Notes: generated by a model not told the origin, from the letters alone. A stretch of 64,000 bases of DNA from Ancylostoma caninum (GCA_037903475.1 JBAJFG010000310.1:1-64000); one strand, 5' to 3'; positions 37,101 to 50,508 are shown, counted from the stretch's first letter. Program-made: numbers and translations.

Positions 37101-40100
37101 GAAAGTTGATAGGACCCCTAGGGTTAGGATGTGTAGACGTGGACATGTTTATCGTACAATATTAGAACAGTGCTGAATCTCTCACATTTTCAAAGTTTTA
37201 TACTTGTTTTCATTGTTTCTGTGTTTTACACTGTATCTACTATATATTTCTAACCGATGCCTTGTTCCCCGATTTGTGATCTTAGAATTCAACGAGTACA
37301 AGAAAAAATATGTTCACTCTCGAACTTTGGCAACAATACATTAGCTAAATAAGCTTTTTTCTGTGATGATGTACAACTGCAGAGTATTTTTTGTTTCTGC
37401 TGTTCCTTTGTGAGAATAAAGGAAAGCATCTTCGCCCACAAAGGGCTGACCACGGAGCTTTTTTAGAACAAGTTACTGAATGAAATCCTAATTGTGGTCG
37501 ACTTTCTTGCTGAAGTTACTTCACCTTTTTCTACACGACTGCGATAGCTCAGTATGTTTAGTGTAACTCTGCTCTAGTTCCCTTCTTTTCATTTATCCTT
37601 CACTTTTTCATGGTTATGGCTTTTCTGCAGCCATTATAATATAGGCAATTCTCTCAGGAAAAAAAGATGCAGATAGAGTAGCCGTAATATCCCCTGCATA
37701 ATTCTCTTCAAGCATTTTTCCTTGCTTTTTGTTGCTGCACCTTGTGACTGGCCGAGGGCGCGTATTCAGTGGTTTACTGTTCGATTGTGTTCTACATTGA
37801 ATGTTCCATTATCGATATTCAAAGGCAGCCAGACAATGGCAAGGTTCAAAAGTCCATAGAAACGTGCACGTGCAAGCGCTTAATTCTGAAATGGTGCCAT
37901 GTTTCCAGTTCAATGCCTATGCACTCGTTTACCGTATCACGTCGAGGTAAAACCAAGGTATCTGTGCAACTCAGGTGCCGCTAATTGCCGGTATGAGTCA
38001 TTGGTTGTGGATGGCTCTATGTGATGTTGTAAAACTACACTATGTGCAATTCCAATTTAATCTCTCTGATACACGTGGAAAATTTTAAATTTTGCATATT
38101 TGTTGAAAATTTGCTGTGTTGTTTTTGCCGGTTCCATATTTGAGGAGCACATCGATTATGCCCACATTCGACATTCCGAATATTGCTATCCTTATTTTCT
38201 TGAACTGCGTGCTCACTTATTTCCTCTGAATTACTTGGGATGACTCACATAACTGAAGAAGTTCCTACACTTCTCCCGTGTCCCCTTCATGTTGCTCTTT
38301 TGCAGTAAAAAAAGAACTTGTTATAGCGTCTCAAGAGCTACTCCTGTTAATAGAAGTGCTTGGAAACTCAGACTTTGGCAGTGTCGTGCTGCATTGCATT
38401 TTGTTTGTTTCCGTGCGTCAAGCCATGCTTTCTATTTTCACGCTGTGGACGGAGCAATATGCATAGGCGAGTGCTGTTGAAGGTAGTATTTCATGTGGCT
38501 GTGCTTGATTGAGGTGGATGTGTGTCTGCGGCTTGTGTTTCCCACCTGGTTGAACGCCAAGAGTTTTGCTGATGTGGGGTTCTGGTGATGCGGGGTGGAG
38601 GTGGAACACCTCGTCGTTGTCCGTCGTGCGCTATCGATTCCATGGCAGCATTCGTTTTTGCATCGCTTTTTATTGCGGATCGTGTCTTGTGTGCAGTTAC
38701 GTCCTGCTGCTGCTGTTACACTGTTTAGCGATCGCAAAATAGAGCACTGTATCACGTCATTAGACGACGTTGCTGTCAGCCGTTACTGTCGCTGTTGAGC
38801 GGCATCACAAAATAAAAAACATTCTCTCTCAAATTCCTTCGTAGTTTCTAATCTGTGACGTTTCCGTTGATAAGTGCCTTGAGAATCTCTTTTCTTTCCC
38901 TTTTAAGATGTTTGTAAGTTTAAAACGTGTACAGTAGTCTCCACCAAAAGACCTTATATTTGCTTGGTTTTTGACTTCTCTCCTAACACATTTTCAACAG
39001 CTAAGATCTGCACTGCAGCAAGCCATCGCGTTAAGTCGCTCAGCACCTTTTTTTTTACTCGGCAGCAATCCTTTTTCTTGAGTTCTATGCTGGTGCTTCA
39101 TCTAGTAATCCAGCCGTTGTCATAGCTATGGGAATAAAGCGTGGAATAATCGCTTGCACTTTCATCTCGAAAGTTCTTGGCTGGCTAGTAAAAATGCTCA
39201 TCTCCACGCTATGATGGACCCTATCGTTCAGCGAACTAATGTTCATAAAGCGGAACGTATGTTGAATGAGTTTTGAGGCTATTTTAGTTCGCCTGTCGTC
39301 TTTCTTTCCTAATCTCAGCCCACTTTTTGCCATTATAATGGTTTTGTCGCACTTTCGTCGTACTCTGTAGACCGCTGTCACGCTTTTTTCATAGGAGTTT
39401 GTAACGGAGAGTGTTTCTATACTTTCTATGAGGAATAAACGCGTTTCCAGAAGACTCCTATAGCTCACTATGGATCCATATTTATTTGTATTGTACATTA
39501 CACTATTAGGTGTTTCACCGAAGACAACCACCGGATATTCATGGATTTTCGCGAGTATGAAATCTCTGTTTTGCAGCGCCTTCACGGAAAATTAGTACAT
39601 ACATCAAGAATATAACGCGCTGATCGGCTGTTAGTCCGGTAAACGAGGCATTCACCAGGCAGCTGGTACTGTTTTCGTGACAATTATGATTTTGAATAGA
39701 ATTTTATATAAGTTTGGGTGAGAAGTAGCTTAGAATCACTGGAATTGCTATGGTTGAGAAGAGCTCTACTGTGGACACGTTCTTGGAAGCACATTCTAAA
39801 TATAAGGTTTCTGTGGAATTTCCCGTGATAGATATTCCAGCAGTCACATGTTCTTCAAGAGCATTTTTTATGCGAAGTGAGAATTTAAAATTGGGACTAC
39901 GTTAGTCATGTGACGCATTAAATGTCAATAAACTGGGTTCTCCGATAATCCATATTGGTTCATCAAGGCAGCTTCTCATAATCCTAAGGATTTTAGGTTT
40001 TCTACCACTTGATTTAGAAGTGTAGCATAATGGATGCAAATGCCCTTGGGAGCCTTCTGTGTAAACTTTGGCTTGTGCTGTTGTTTTCATTTGTTTTGTG

Positions 40101-43100
40101 TTGGGTGCAAGGTTATAAATGAAAAGAAGAGCACATCTAGCTGTACATACTGCCTCCTCCACACGATCTCAATTGTTGTTGTTGTGTTATTAATGAGGGC
40201 TCTGTGGGAAAAAGTTTTGCGTTTTAATAGCATTAGTAGCATACTTCCTAGAGTAGAATTGTGCTCTTTCACACATGTAAGAGGGCATTTTCTCCCTCCT
40301 ATTAAACGGATTTGCACGCAGCACAGTGCCATTTACGAAAGGGTAATGCTCGCGGCGCTCGGCACACGGCGGTGCACTTTTTCGAAAGCATGCTGCCGGT
40401 CACGTCCGTTGCTGCAGCAGCGGGGCTTGTCGCCGAGCGTTTTCTTTTTCGGGATTAATGGAGATTACTCTTCGATGCGGATAGTAGCAGGACTCGAGCG
40501 AATCGGAGCGGCTGCGCTTCAGTTCTCTTCCGGTGAGGGATAAACGTGGAATTGTTGACGAGCTCTTTGTTTGGTGATCTTCCAGCTGGCTTCGCATGTA
40601 GAGCATAGTTTTCCTTGGAAAAGTGCACGGACATTATCAGGAATCTGAGCGCCACTTCTACGAGCTGATTGCCAGTGAATATAAAGATGTAGCCGGAATT
40701 TGACATAAAGGAAAAGGACTAAGGAACTCGGCAACAGCATAATTGAGTAATATAGCGACGACGACGTGCGCATTGAACAATGTGAGTGAGTAAGAGAGCG
40801 CATCGAGTATGGAGAGCGCCGATGAGGGCTCATAGCTTCCTTGTTCCGCCTCAGTTGCTTACACGTCTTCAGTTTCCGGTGTTGCCTGGTGAATTTTTCC
40901 TCATGGCTATTACGTGTATTGAAAATGAGCTTTGGTGTTTATCGCCACTTCGTGTTCATCATAGTTCGCCGAACTGTTTGCCTTTCTGTCTTTTTTTTTT
41001 TCTTTGAAATAATGGGAGAATTTTTTGTGCGACTGCTTTTTCAAACGGCTGTTTATTGAGAATGATGTATGTCCGATACCACAGCTATTCCACGCTTGTT
41101 TCACGTTGCTTGGCATTAATGATTGCGATAGAATTTAGAATTTCCATGAATCAATACCGGAAGTCCTCGGGTAGGCTTTCTAGCACCCCCAATGGGCCCT
41201 TGATTAGTCCACGATCGACAAATTTGGTTCCAGTCGTGGGATGAATGTAAACGCAACGTGCTGCGAGAATTTCGAGTCATTAATTGCGCACTTCACCCTT
41301 TTCTCATCCTTAAACTTCCTGTTCCTGGGAAGAAAGAGTTTAGTATCTCATGATTTGTTTTGAAAATGGGTTCACCTTTATTGTTATCAAGGTTGATCAT
41401 CGTGCAAACACGGTAGTTCCTTGTTGTCCTTGTTGTATAACACAGAAAACGATGTGGAAAATGTAGTTTAATCGTTTTCCAGGAGAGCAACCATTTGTCA
41501 TGCATAAGTTCTGCCGTGCCTATCTTCCTCTGTAGTTGGAAGTTGGAGGATTCGATGATGTACTGAGAGCTTTTCTCCTGTTTTGATTGGCGTTATTTCA
41601 GTTTTTACTGGCTGTTGACGTCGTTAGTGTCTTTGCAGAGATGTTTGCTATTGAATAGCAGTGCATGCATTTTTCTTCCCTCACTACTTGACGTAGGTGT
41701 AAATGGTTTCGTGTCATGCGGCGTGGCGCTAATTCGTTCTCAATCAACCGCAATCCCCGGATTCTATGTGCGCAATAATCGCAGATAAGCTCACTACGTC
41801 TTAATTTAATGCATATGCCTACCCCTTCGTAACGTCAACATGTACAAAATCCGTTGCTTTTCATCTGCTTCGAATTCGCTGTCGAAGACTTCCGTCAACT
41901 CTTCTGGCCGTCCTTGAAGTGTTGTTCGGCACTTCATCTTCTGCAGAGAGCGTGAATTCGATAGGAGCTTCTACGGACCCGCGTGTTTTGAACGTGTCGT
42001 GTTGTTGCGTTCGCTGCTTTTCACGCGTCGACAGCTGGAGCATTTAGTGGCCAGTGGCGGTTGGCAGCAGCTAGAACTACCAGCTACTTTTTCTGTTCTC
42101 AAAGTAATGTCTGCTCGGCCGTTCCAGAGCTACCCTTTGGTCTTGTGTTTCTGGTCTCAGCAGACCGTCCGCGGAAATTCTGCAATGATTTATTCACTGA
42201 ATGACTTACAGCGGTTTCTCGATGTTGCATGTTTTATGCGTTCAGGGGTCTAGGTTCGATAGCTCGAAGTTCACTTCACTTTCTACGATTCCTGAGTGCG
42301 ATTCTGCTGGTTCATCCGAAATTACATCTTTTCGACGATAGGAAGTATTGAATGTCATGAGGTGCATATTTATGGGACATTGGCTTTCTACCGTACACCT
42401 AGAAGGCGGTGGAAATTGCTGCTAGTAGACTTATACTTACTAAGTAAATTTATGATACTCGCCCAACCATGATGTGGACTTAGGAGGGAACAAGCTGTGT
42501 TGTATTCACGAATTGAGGTTTTTCTACTAGGACACACCCCCGCGTCTTAACACCTTTTCGTGGCTATACCCAATGTACTTTCGAGGAGCATAACGAATGA
42601 AATGCAATTTGCCTGTCTCGATCAATTCTTCGTAGCTAATTCAATTTCGAGGCTCTGGAATCTTACACAGGAATTCGGAATTCCGGCAAAAGTTCTGGAT
42701 TTTGTACCAGACGAAAACCTGGATCTACGGCAGTATCTAATGTACACAGAGTGCCCTGTTCGGATTTTCGAGCGGAATGTGCTAGTGCTTACTAGTCTGC
42801 CAGATTTCATCGTAGTGGGAAATCACTCTCGTTAATGTATTGCTACCGAAAACACCGGGATTAGCTTCGAGGTGACATCATCTGTGGATCCGGGTGGAGT
42901 TACTTTCCTAGGATATTTGTGCTTTCCACTAGCACTCTATTCCGAACGTAGCCAGCTGATGGTTTGCGCTGGAAGCTGTAATTATTTCCGTCCGATTCCT
43001 GTGTGAAATTCGAACAATGCTAACAATGTGAGGTTGTGACATTTTTTTGACGTCAAGGTGTTAACTCCCAGGATTTTTCTCCTACCCGCACTTTAGTACA

Positions 43101-46100
43101 CATATTACTCTTAAAAATTAGTGGTAATTGCTGCACGACAAATAATCTACGTACCAGTACTCTAGGAAAGGTTTGCTCCGCAAAAACGGGGTATTTCCCG
43201 CATTGAATTCACTCTTCTTCCAATTCCTTCATCTGTTAATATCTCGGTTGAGCTGTTTGAAATGCTTCAAACAAAATATGTTTACTATCGCCATGTTGTC
43301 CACTCTGAATTTGTTGAGCATAGCGCCTGCTTTATCAAAAAATAAATCAAGACGCGCTTTGGTTATCGATTACTGCTATCTGTTCGTCCAGCCAAGCAGC
43401 ATTCTTTTTCGCTATGCTGCGTTGAAGCCACGTTCTTCTCCTTCGTTATCGATATCAACCTGTCATAAGTCGGATAAAACGAAAGGGCTCGTCATATTCA
43501 GGTTTTCTTCCGCAAATTTTTGTTCTTTGAGAGGGGAGCGGGAACATTGATTTTTTTACGCTCACTATAAAAAGCTGCTTTCATCTGTTGACTTCAGTAT
43601 ATGTGTAAGATTTGTTGTTTTTATCATCTATATGCTTGTTTGCTACCCTATCTTTCTGTCCTTGAGCAACACCGGTCGACTCTATATGAGCACTCTGTTC
43701 TTTATTCGATAAAGCTCGTTTTTCTTAAACTTTCTCCACATTCAAGGCGATCGCGAGCAAAATCTTCGAACTTCCATTCTTACATTATGTGTCATAGTTT
43801 GAAGCTATTTTCATTCACAGGCGGTCGCCCACACTGATATGTTCCTTTCCTTGTATGACGCATTTTCTTATTTTCATCTTACCTAAATTTCTTCCCCCCA
43901 AGTTCCTCACTGAACTGGAGATGACTCTGGGAAATAGGAAATTCGAATTTGTCAGTGCTTTTAAAACTGGTTACAAGGTTTTGGTGCTTTGACGGAGAGG
44001 CAGTTGCACCCCCAAGTGCTTGCCCCTCACTGACGCTATTTTCACGTCGGGCTGGTTCTAAGTGGACTGTTCATTGCCTTAGTTAAGAAGCATTTGTGAT
44101 AGTCATGTATGGATACTCAAAGGCCGTGTTTATGCTGCGCTTTTGCTGTTTCTGTTATTTTTCCACTGACAAGAAAGACCATGGGAGTGAGATTCAACTC
44201 CTAGTTCTTACTTCGTGTTGCCTTTGTTTTCTTTTCTACTCCAAGTTTCCTGGGCTCTATCTGTCTCTAAAATTTCCGGCTATACCTCTCCATTCCAGTT
44301 CTTGCCGGTGCACTCCTCGAAGAAGCGGAACGTTTGTTGGATCGCGGTATCCATCCGATCAAAATTGCTGATGGGTTCGATTTGGCGTGTAAAAAGGTAC
44401 TAAATAATGTGTTTATGTAGCGGTTAGACTGATATGAATAACAAATCCTCTTGCTCTGGCAAGGCCGCGCTGCTTTTGTCAATATCCCCACATTTTATAC
44501 TTTTGGACGAGAACTTCGCTCATAAATTGAAAATTTTCGCGGCACTTATTGAGGTTTTAGGCTTTTTTCCGTTTGATTGATCCGCTTAATTACAGGCGTT
44601 GCAAACGCTTGACAGCATTGCGGACAAGTTCCCAGTGGCGGACAGGGAACGTTTGGTAGAGACGGCTCAGACATCGCTAGGCAGCAAAATGTAAGATCGT
44701 TTGAATGTTTTCTTATAACTGTTATGTTAAGCTCGTACTGGCTTCTCTGCAAGAAAGTGACATTATTTTCAGCGTGAACAGATGTATAAGACAATTCGCC
44801 GAAATTGCTGTAGACGCTGTGCTGTCAGTAGCTGACCTGCAGACGCGCGATGTCAACTTCGAGCTGATTAAGGTGGAGGGGAAGGTCTGTTTTTGAGTTT
44901 TAAGTTATCATGTTCTTCATGCCAGTTTTGTGGAAATGTGATATGCTTATTAGAAAGGCGTTCTGGAATTTGTTTTCTTGAACTTTTGCATATTATGGTC
45001 TTTTTAGATGTTGTTTTGTGCCTTGCTGCACTTTTCTTCATAACATGTGCCCCTGTTCAAAAGAGAATACCAAGAAATGACTCTTGACTAATTACCCGAA
45101 TGTGCTCGTTGAACTCAGCTTACTTGACTTTTTGCCTTTTTTGAGATTATGAGGGTGTCCTGGTATTATTTTTCGTTCTGCCTGCGTTATCGAATTTATC
45201 CCCTTTGTATGTTTATCCTTTAGGATACCCGAAACTCCCTGAATTTATTCGCTTTCCTGAAAGGTTATCATAAAATGCAAGAAATCATCGACACCCCGCT
45301 TGTTTAATCCTTGTGATACTTTTTTTTCGTTCGAAACTTCTTGCTTCAATTTTTTCTGGAAACTCTATCCCAGCTCTTTCCAGTGTATTTCTTCGAGTTT
45401 TCCACCTTACGAACTACGTATTCATCTGATCAAATCCTATACTTAGAAATCATTCGTAGACGTCTGGAGCGCACTTTTCCTGTGTCGTTTTCACTATTAT
45501 GCTCTGTTTAAAATAGCACTTTCCAACTTAGACGCTAATGAGCTTCGTTACCGAGAAAACTCATTTAATGTCACCGCTTTAACGGCGCTATTGTTTTTTT
45601 TTTCAACATTTTCATGAAATTTTATGTGAAATCATAGAACAGGGAAGTGAATTATCGATACATTTGGTAACGTCTTTCCATACGACGAAAAACATGTTAT
45701 TGTCAAAGTGCTCATGAACTATAGAATTTGCGCATGAAAGATAAATAAAACAAGCCACTCAAAGTATTCTTTGAGCTGGTATGCATTCTCTTAGTCATAA
45801 TCTCAAGGGACTGCAAAGTACGCGACGTCTGTGTTGTCCTAGGAATTAGATACTTTTCTATGTAGTTTATACATCAGGCTAATCATTGGCTAACGAAACT
45901 GCGAGACAATGTCATGGATTATATAAGAAAAGCCCTTTTTTATACACTTTTTTTCTTGAAGAAGAGGGAATTTTCCTGTGTTCTGGGGAAAAGGGGGAAT
46001 TTTGATTTCCAGTGGACCAAGATTGTCTGCATTCTTCCAAATTTCAACTGTGGAGCCTTCACCGGCAAACTCCTACATTTGCAAAACTTTTATGGGAAAA

Positions 46101-49100
46101 GACAAAATTAACGAAAGTGCAGGGCGCTTCAGTGCAATGAGAAAAAAGGAAATCGATAGTCATCTGGAGAAATGAGTGTGCTCTTAAAGAAGCATCGATT
46201 GAGTTTTTACAGGTTGGTGGCCACCTGGAAGACACCGTGTTGGTGAAAGGAATCGTCATCGATAAGACAATGTCACATCCACAGATGCCAAAGGAGCTTA
46301 AGGATGTGAAGGTGAGTGCATAGAACCAAGATTCTTGATTTCTTTTCAAACAATGGTCTGATAGAACTGCGGGGCGGTGGTTCTTGCTGTTGTATGCACG
46401 TATCACACGTTAAGAACAATAGTTGAAACGATTGAAGCGTGGATTTCGCAATAACACGTGCACTTTTCTGCAGTTTTCGGGGTCTTTCTTCTCCAGCATT
46501 CTACTTCCTCTTCACGGGCTGTGTTTAGCTTTAATATGTGGATTCTTGTAGAAACCTAGAACAACCAATCCAGTTAAATCTGTTTATTCGCTGTATTTTT
46601 GTGAACCGATGTCATAAGAGGTGTTATTCAGACGATAAGTATAGAGTTTTCGGAAAAGTTATGTTCCAGACCTTGAGATGAGGTTTTTGGGCTTTATTAG
46701 GGCATGGTGCTGTTCTGCTAAGTACGTGAATTCTGTCAACAGAAACCAATTAACCTTCCGTTACGATATGTTGACTCTTCTTAGTACATTTTGTGCACTT
46801 CTAGGTTGCCATTCTCACCTGTCCGTTTGAGCCACCGAAGCCAAAGACCAAGCATAAGCTTGACATCACTTCTTCAGAGGACTTCAAGGCGTTGCGTGAT
46901 TATGAAAGGGAGACATTTGAAACCATGATCAAACAGGTGGGCAACGACTTGTTCGTGTTTTCTTAGAGTTCTTTGTTTTTCCACTGGAGTTGTTGCATTG
47001 TTTGCCATCAATGCTATGTCAATCCCGCATTCTTGTTTTTGTTCTATTTCTTCCTTTTTCTTCGTCTATGTACATATTAGTACTGCCTGTCTCGCTCAAA
47101 GCATGACCTCTTTCTTTGCATTGTACTTTTTCTGTCGTGTATCACCTTATCAGTACATGTCAGCAACGTCACGCAGAATTGAAAGAAACTGGAATAGCTG
47201 ACGTAACCTCGTCGTTGTTCCGTTTCTTTTTTTTTCTGGTTTTATATGCAGTGGGATGTTGTAGGTTGCTGATTTGTTGTGTTGTCGTGGTTACGGAGGG
47301 CGCTTTATGCCATATCCTGCAGCGTGGTACCTACGTGAAGGGGAAGCCAGTGCTCTGGAGGCGCCAGCAGTTTTCATTTCACTTCCAAGGGAGAGTTGAT
47401 TATGCGTCAGTAAGATCTCAAAGATAATCTGTTCACAAGTAGTCACTGTGGAGACAAGTAGTTGGCGTAAACATCCTGAAATCTTCTCAGTCATGCATCA
47501 CTTCGAGCGCATTAAACATGAAATGTGTGCATGACACTGTTATAGGAGGCTAATTTTCTGAGTTTGAAGCGAATTTTAGAAGAATTGGTTGCGTAACCAT
47601 CTGCAAATATGATGCAGAGATTCGTTCCAAAGAAAGCTATCGCTCCTCGTGGAGCCCTCTATCACACGCTCCCACCTGCAATAACAGCTATATTCATTTT
47701 CTTTATGGAGTCAATGTGTTGCTACTGCGAAATTGTAACCTTTTTTTTGACTAGGGCATGCAGGCAGCGAGAACATATACTATACGTTGACCATTTGATA
47801 AAGCTTGTTGGAATTTTAGCATACATGTTCCAAATATCTGTAGAATTGAATTACATGACTTAGAAACACTGACGTCAAGGAGTGCTTTATCGGGCGGAGG
47901 CGTTTCTAAAAAGTTATCAGTCTGGGTTTCATTGCTTTGCTTATCTCGCCGTGGCACATGCCACGAAAATAATTCGGGCTCAGTTTTTGCCGTTTCTTCC
48001 ATCAGGTTTTTGCGATTTCGTTTCTTCTACGCTGATAATTAGTGTAGATGTGAACAGCCAACGTTGTTTAGCACGCTTTTCTTTGTATCCATATGCACGC
48101 GATTGTGCCAATTTGTGGTTGTACTTCTTTGAATAGCTATTCTTGTAAGTGCTTCTTGCATGCTGATCCTCTTGGGGGTTTATTAGCCATCACCATTTAG
48201 TTTTTACATTTCCATATCTTCTATTAGGTGGGTGGAGAGAGAGAAATTACCAGTGTACTTTGGAGAGTTTGCAAAGAGGTGGTGGGGGATGGTAAACGAG
48301 GAGCTATTTTAGTCTTGATGTTGTGTTTAAACGTGCAGCTTTTGTGTACAACTCACTTGCATGCCAGTGCTATTGCATTTGTGTGATTTTTCCACCCATT
48401 TTACGTACTGGCAGTTCTCTTATCTTTTTTCTCTTCAAATTTACTAATCACTTCGTTTTAAGGTCAAAGATAGCGGAGCCACTTTGGCTATATGTCAGTG
48501 GGGTTTTGATGATGAGGCGAATCATCTCCTACACCACCACCAACTTCCTGCTGTTCGATGGGTAGGAGGTCCAGAAATTGAGCTTCTTGCCATCGCGACG
48601 AATGGCCGCATCGTGCCAAGGTACGAACTTAACTCAGATTTCATCAGATGGACAGACTCCTACGCAAACCTCATTCAAGGTTCTCCGAGCTCTCTCCGGC
48701 TAAGCTTGGCTCAGCTGGCCTCGTACGGGAAATCACGTTTGGAACCGCTCGCGACCGCATGCTTTCCATTGAACAGTGTCCCAACAGCAAAGCTGTGACC
48801 ATTTTCGTGCGAGGCGGGAACAAAATGGCTAGTTTTTCTTTCTGCTAGGTTTGCTGCTGCTGCTGCAGGCACTCAAATGAAAGGACACCCATTTCAGATA
48901 ATTGACGAAGCCAAACGTTCGCTGCATGATGCGCTCTGCGTAATCCGAAACTTGGTTCGCGACGATCGCATTGTTTATGGAGGTGGCTCAGCAGAAACCG
49001 CGTGCGCTATTGAAGTTGCCAAGGAAGCTGATAAGGTACGTAATCTATCGATGGTTCATTTTATGCAGCTCCAGGTTGTCTCTTACGGACGAGTCGCGTC

Positions 49101-49992
49101 AGACATCTTTGTCTTTTCATGAGCGCGAGAATCAGGGAATTCATTTAAGGGAGTGAGTTTGTGATCCCGCGTAGGTGGGAATTAAAGGCGTCGGTGTTTC
49201 CACGTGATATCATATCGTTGTGGATTCTTGCTGTCAAGCAAATATCCATTCCTTCCTGCTCTGCTGGGAAGAGGAAACTCCCTGGGGCAGAAGGAGGGAT
49301 GAAGGTGTCGATTATAACAGTATGGACGAATATGTCGATTGTTCTGAGAGCATGTTGGAGCTTCAAAACTATTTTGGATTTCCCATCCTCGTGATAGATC
49401 TAGTCCGGCTAAATCTGTCTCAGAAAACACTAATTTCCCACGGGGATGATGGGAAAAATCCTAGTATACTAATGATTTTCTGCTTTTCTTTTGCTATGCT
49501 GCTTCGATATGATGTTGTTATAGATCGAAGGAGTGGAACAATACGCTTTCCGTGCGTTTGCAGACGCTCTGGAAGCGATTCCTATGGCTCTAGCTGAGAA
49601 CAGCGGTCTGGGCCCCATTGATGCAATTACCGATTTGAAGGTTCGTCGCTTCCGCAGAAATTGCAGGGTAAGGAGTGTTGTTCACTAATATTTAATAGCA
49701 CTCTCCTCAGGCGAAACAAATCGAGACTGGCAAGCCGTATCTAGGCATTGATGCACTTTTCTCTGGCACTAATGACATGAAGGAGCAGAAAGTTATTGAG
49801 ACGCTCGTCTCGAAGAGAGAACAGATCTCGCTAGCCACACAGGTAAATCTTCGTTCTATTTTCACCCCTCTTCTCTCTTTTGTTTACGGATAATTTCCAC
49901 TTCTGAAGTGCTGCTCTGTTCAGGTTGTGCGTATGATTCTCAAAATTGATGACGTTCGAGTACCTGACGACGAACAGCAGTCTCCCTATTGA
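28144..49992 (+). CDS. cct-5: T-complex protein 1 subunit epsilon (CCT-5), 14 exons
   Basis: It encodes 542 residues, the usual CCT5 length. The product is one of eight subunits of the cytosolic TRiC/CCT ring, which folds actin, tubulin and other proteins using ATP. Exons: 28144-28248, 28352-28429, 28820-28967, 44299-44396, 44596-44690, 44773-44884, 46213-46311, 46805-46936, 48463-48620, 48680-48827, 48898-49035, 49524-49640, 49711-49842, 49924-49992. All phases join cleanly. It starts [16 protein letters not shown], like human CCT5. Group II chaperonin ATP motifs are intact: TSLGPRG (residues 50-56), NDGAT (72-76) and GDGTTG (103-108). CCT5-typical segments follow, including [24 protein letters not shown] and [17 protein letters not shown], and the C terminus is [16 protein letters not shown]. 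Intron 3 is 15,331 bp and splits codon 111. Intron 10 uses a GC donor. The protein looks fully functional. atf-7 follows on the same strand. Confidence 0.97.
28612..28676. repeat. Near-perfect hairpin in cct-5 intron 2
   Basis: A ~27-base arm beginning AGAATAGGCCTGGGAACAAC is repeated inverted after a loop of ~10 bases. A run of 24 A lies immediately upstream (about 28586-28609). The hairpin could be a tiny MITE or foldback remnant. A miRNA precursor is less likely because the arms pair without bulges. Confidence 0.65.
28968..44298 (+). other. Giant cct-5 intron 3, 15.3 kb
   Basis: The intron runs from GT at 28968 (GTAG|GTTAGT) to CCATTCCAG at 44298 and joins the codons for [19 protein letters not shown]. 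By eye the plus strand is T-rich through most of the span, as in the gene's other introns, which supports real transcribed intron rather than misassembly. I found no transposon domains, long inverted arms or tandem repeats in it. Short frames are scattered; the least noise-like are 39585-39085 (minus, 166 residues) and 42560-42835 (plus, 91 residues), neither with a known domain. A GC-richer island lies near 40310-40560. Confidence 0.85.
39085..39585 (-). CDS. Hypothetical 166-residue ORF nested in cct-5 intron 3
   Basis: It is the longest minus-strand frame in the intron and starts [18 protein letters not shown]. The amino-acid mix is fairly ordinary, without low complexity. No domain, signal peptide or membrane segment is recognised. 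An ORF of this size is only mildly unexpected by chance over this much sequence, so it may not be a gene. Confidence 0.15.
   Translation of the reverse strand: MKALQNRDFILAKIHEYPVVVFGETPNSVMYNTNKYGSIVSYRSLLETRLFLIESIETLSVTNSYEKSVTAVYRVRRKCDKTIIMAKSGLRLGKKDDRRTKIASKLIQHTFRFMNISSLNDRVHHSVEMSIFTSQPRTFEMKVQAIIPRFIPIAMTTAGLLDEAPA
48828..48897 (+). other. Apparent GC-AG intron (cct-5 intron 10)
   Basis: The conserved sequence GGNKM|IIDEAKR requires splicing directly after ATG at 48827. The intron then starts GCTAGT and ends CCATTTCAG, a strong nematode acceptor. Using the nearest GT donor (48832) with the CAG at 48877-48879 keeps the frame but inserts about 11 residues into an invariant loop, which is less likely. 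Read-through would hit TAG at 48846-48848. Confidence 0.7.
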
Positions 49993-50508
49993 AAGCCGTA
50001 GCCATCCGAGAAGACCTATCAAATCTCCATTTTCGTGAATGGTTCCGTTATGTCCCTAATGATCTGCGTTTAATAGTCTTGCACTCTCGTTGCCCTATGC
50101 ACGTTGCCCGCGGCATGGCTCTCACTAGCGGGAATGTCTGCGAATTGATCCCTTCCACTGTTCGTTCGAGTTTTCAGTTTTTACTTGACGCTTTATTACT
50201 CCAGCTTAGTGCTTAATGAAACCCCGGCTCATTTTTTCATGTAATAAGTCAAACCGTTTGGTTTATTGTTCATGGCTTGCAAATTTCTTGTTGATTTTCA
50301 TTGTTTTAATGGCATAAAACGTTGAGTACGATTTGGATGTATTGTTTCTTTTTTGTATAGGTTTTATGCCTCTTTATTGATGCCTAAGAATAGTCCACAT
50401 TGTCCGTGACTTTTCGTTCTTCGATTTTAATTCCATTATAATTTAATTAGGCAAACGTGAAGAATAATGAAAGTGTGAAGTCGTCATCGTTGCTGTTTCC
50501 AACATAAG

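Noticed and set aside
40034..40543. 169-residue plus-strand ORF in cct-5 intron 3
   Set aside because: Cys/Phe-rich reading of T-rich intron followed by a GC island; no domain or splice support.
48832..48879. Canonical GT-AG intron as replacement for the GC-AG intron
   Set aside because: It keeps the frame but inserts about 11 residues into the invariant GGNKMIIDEAKR segment and ignores the strong TTTCAG at 48897.
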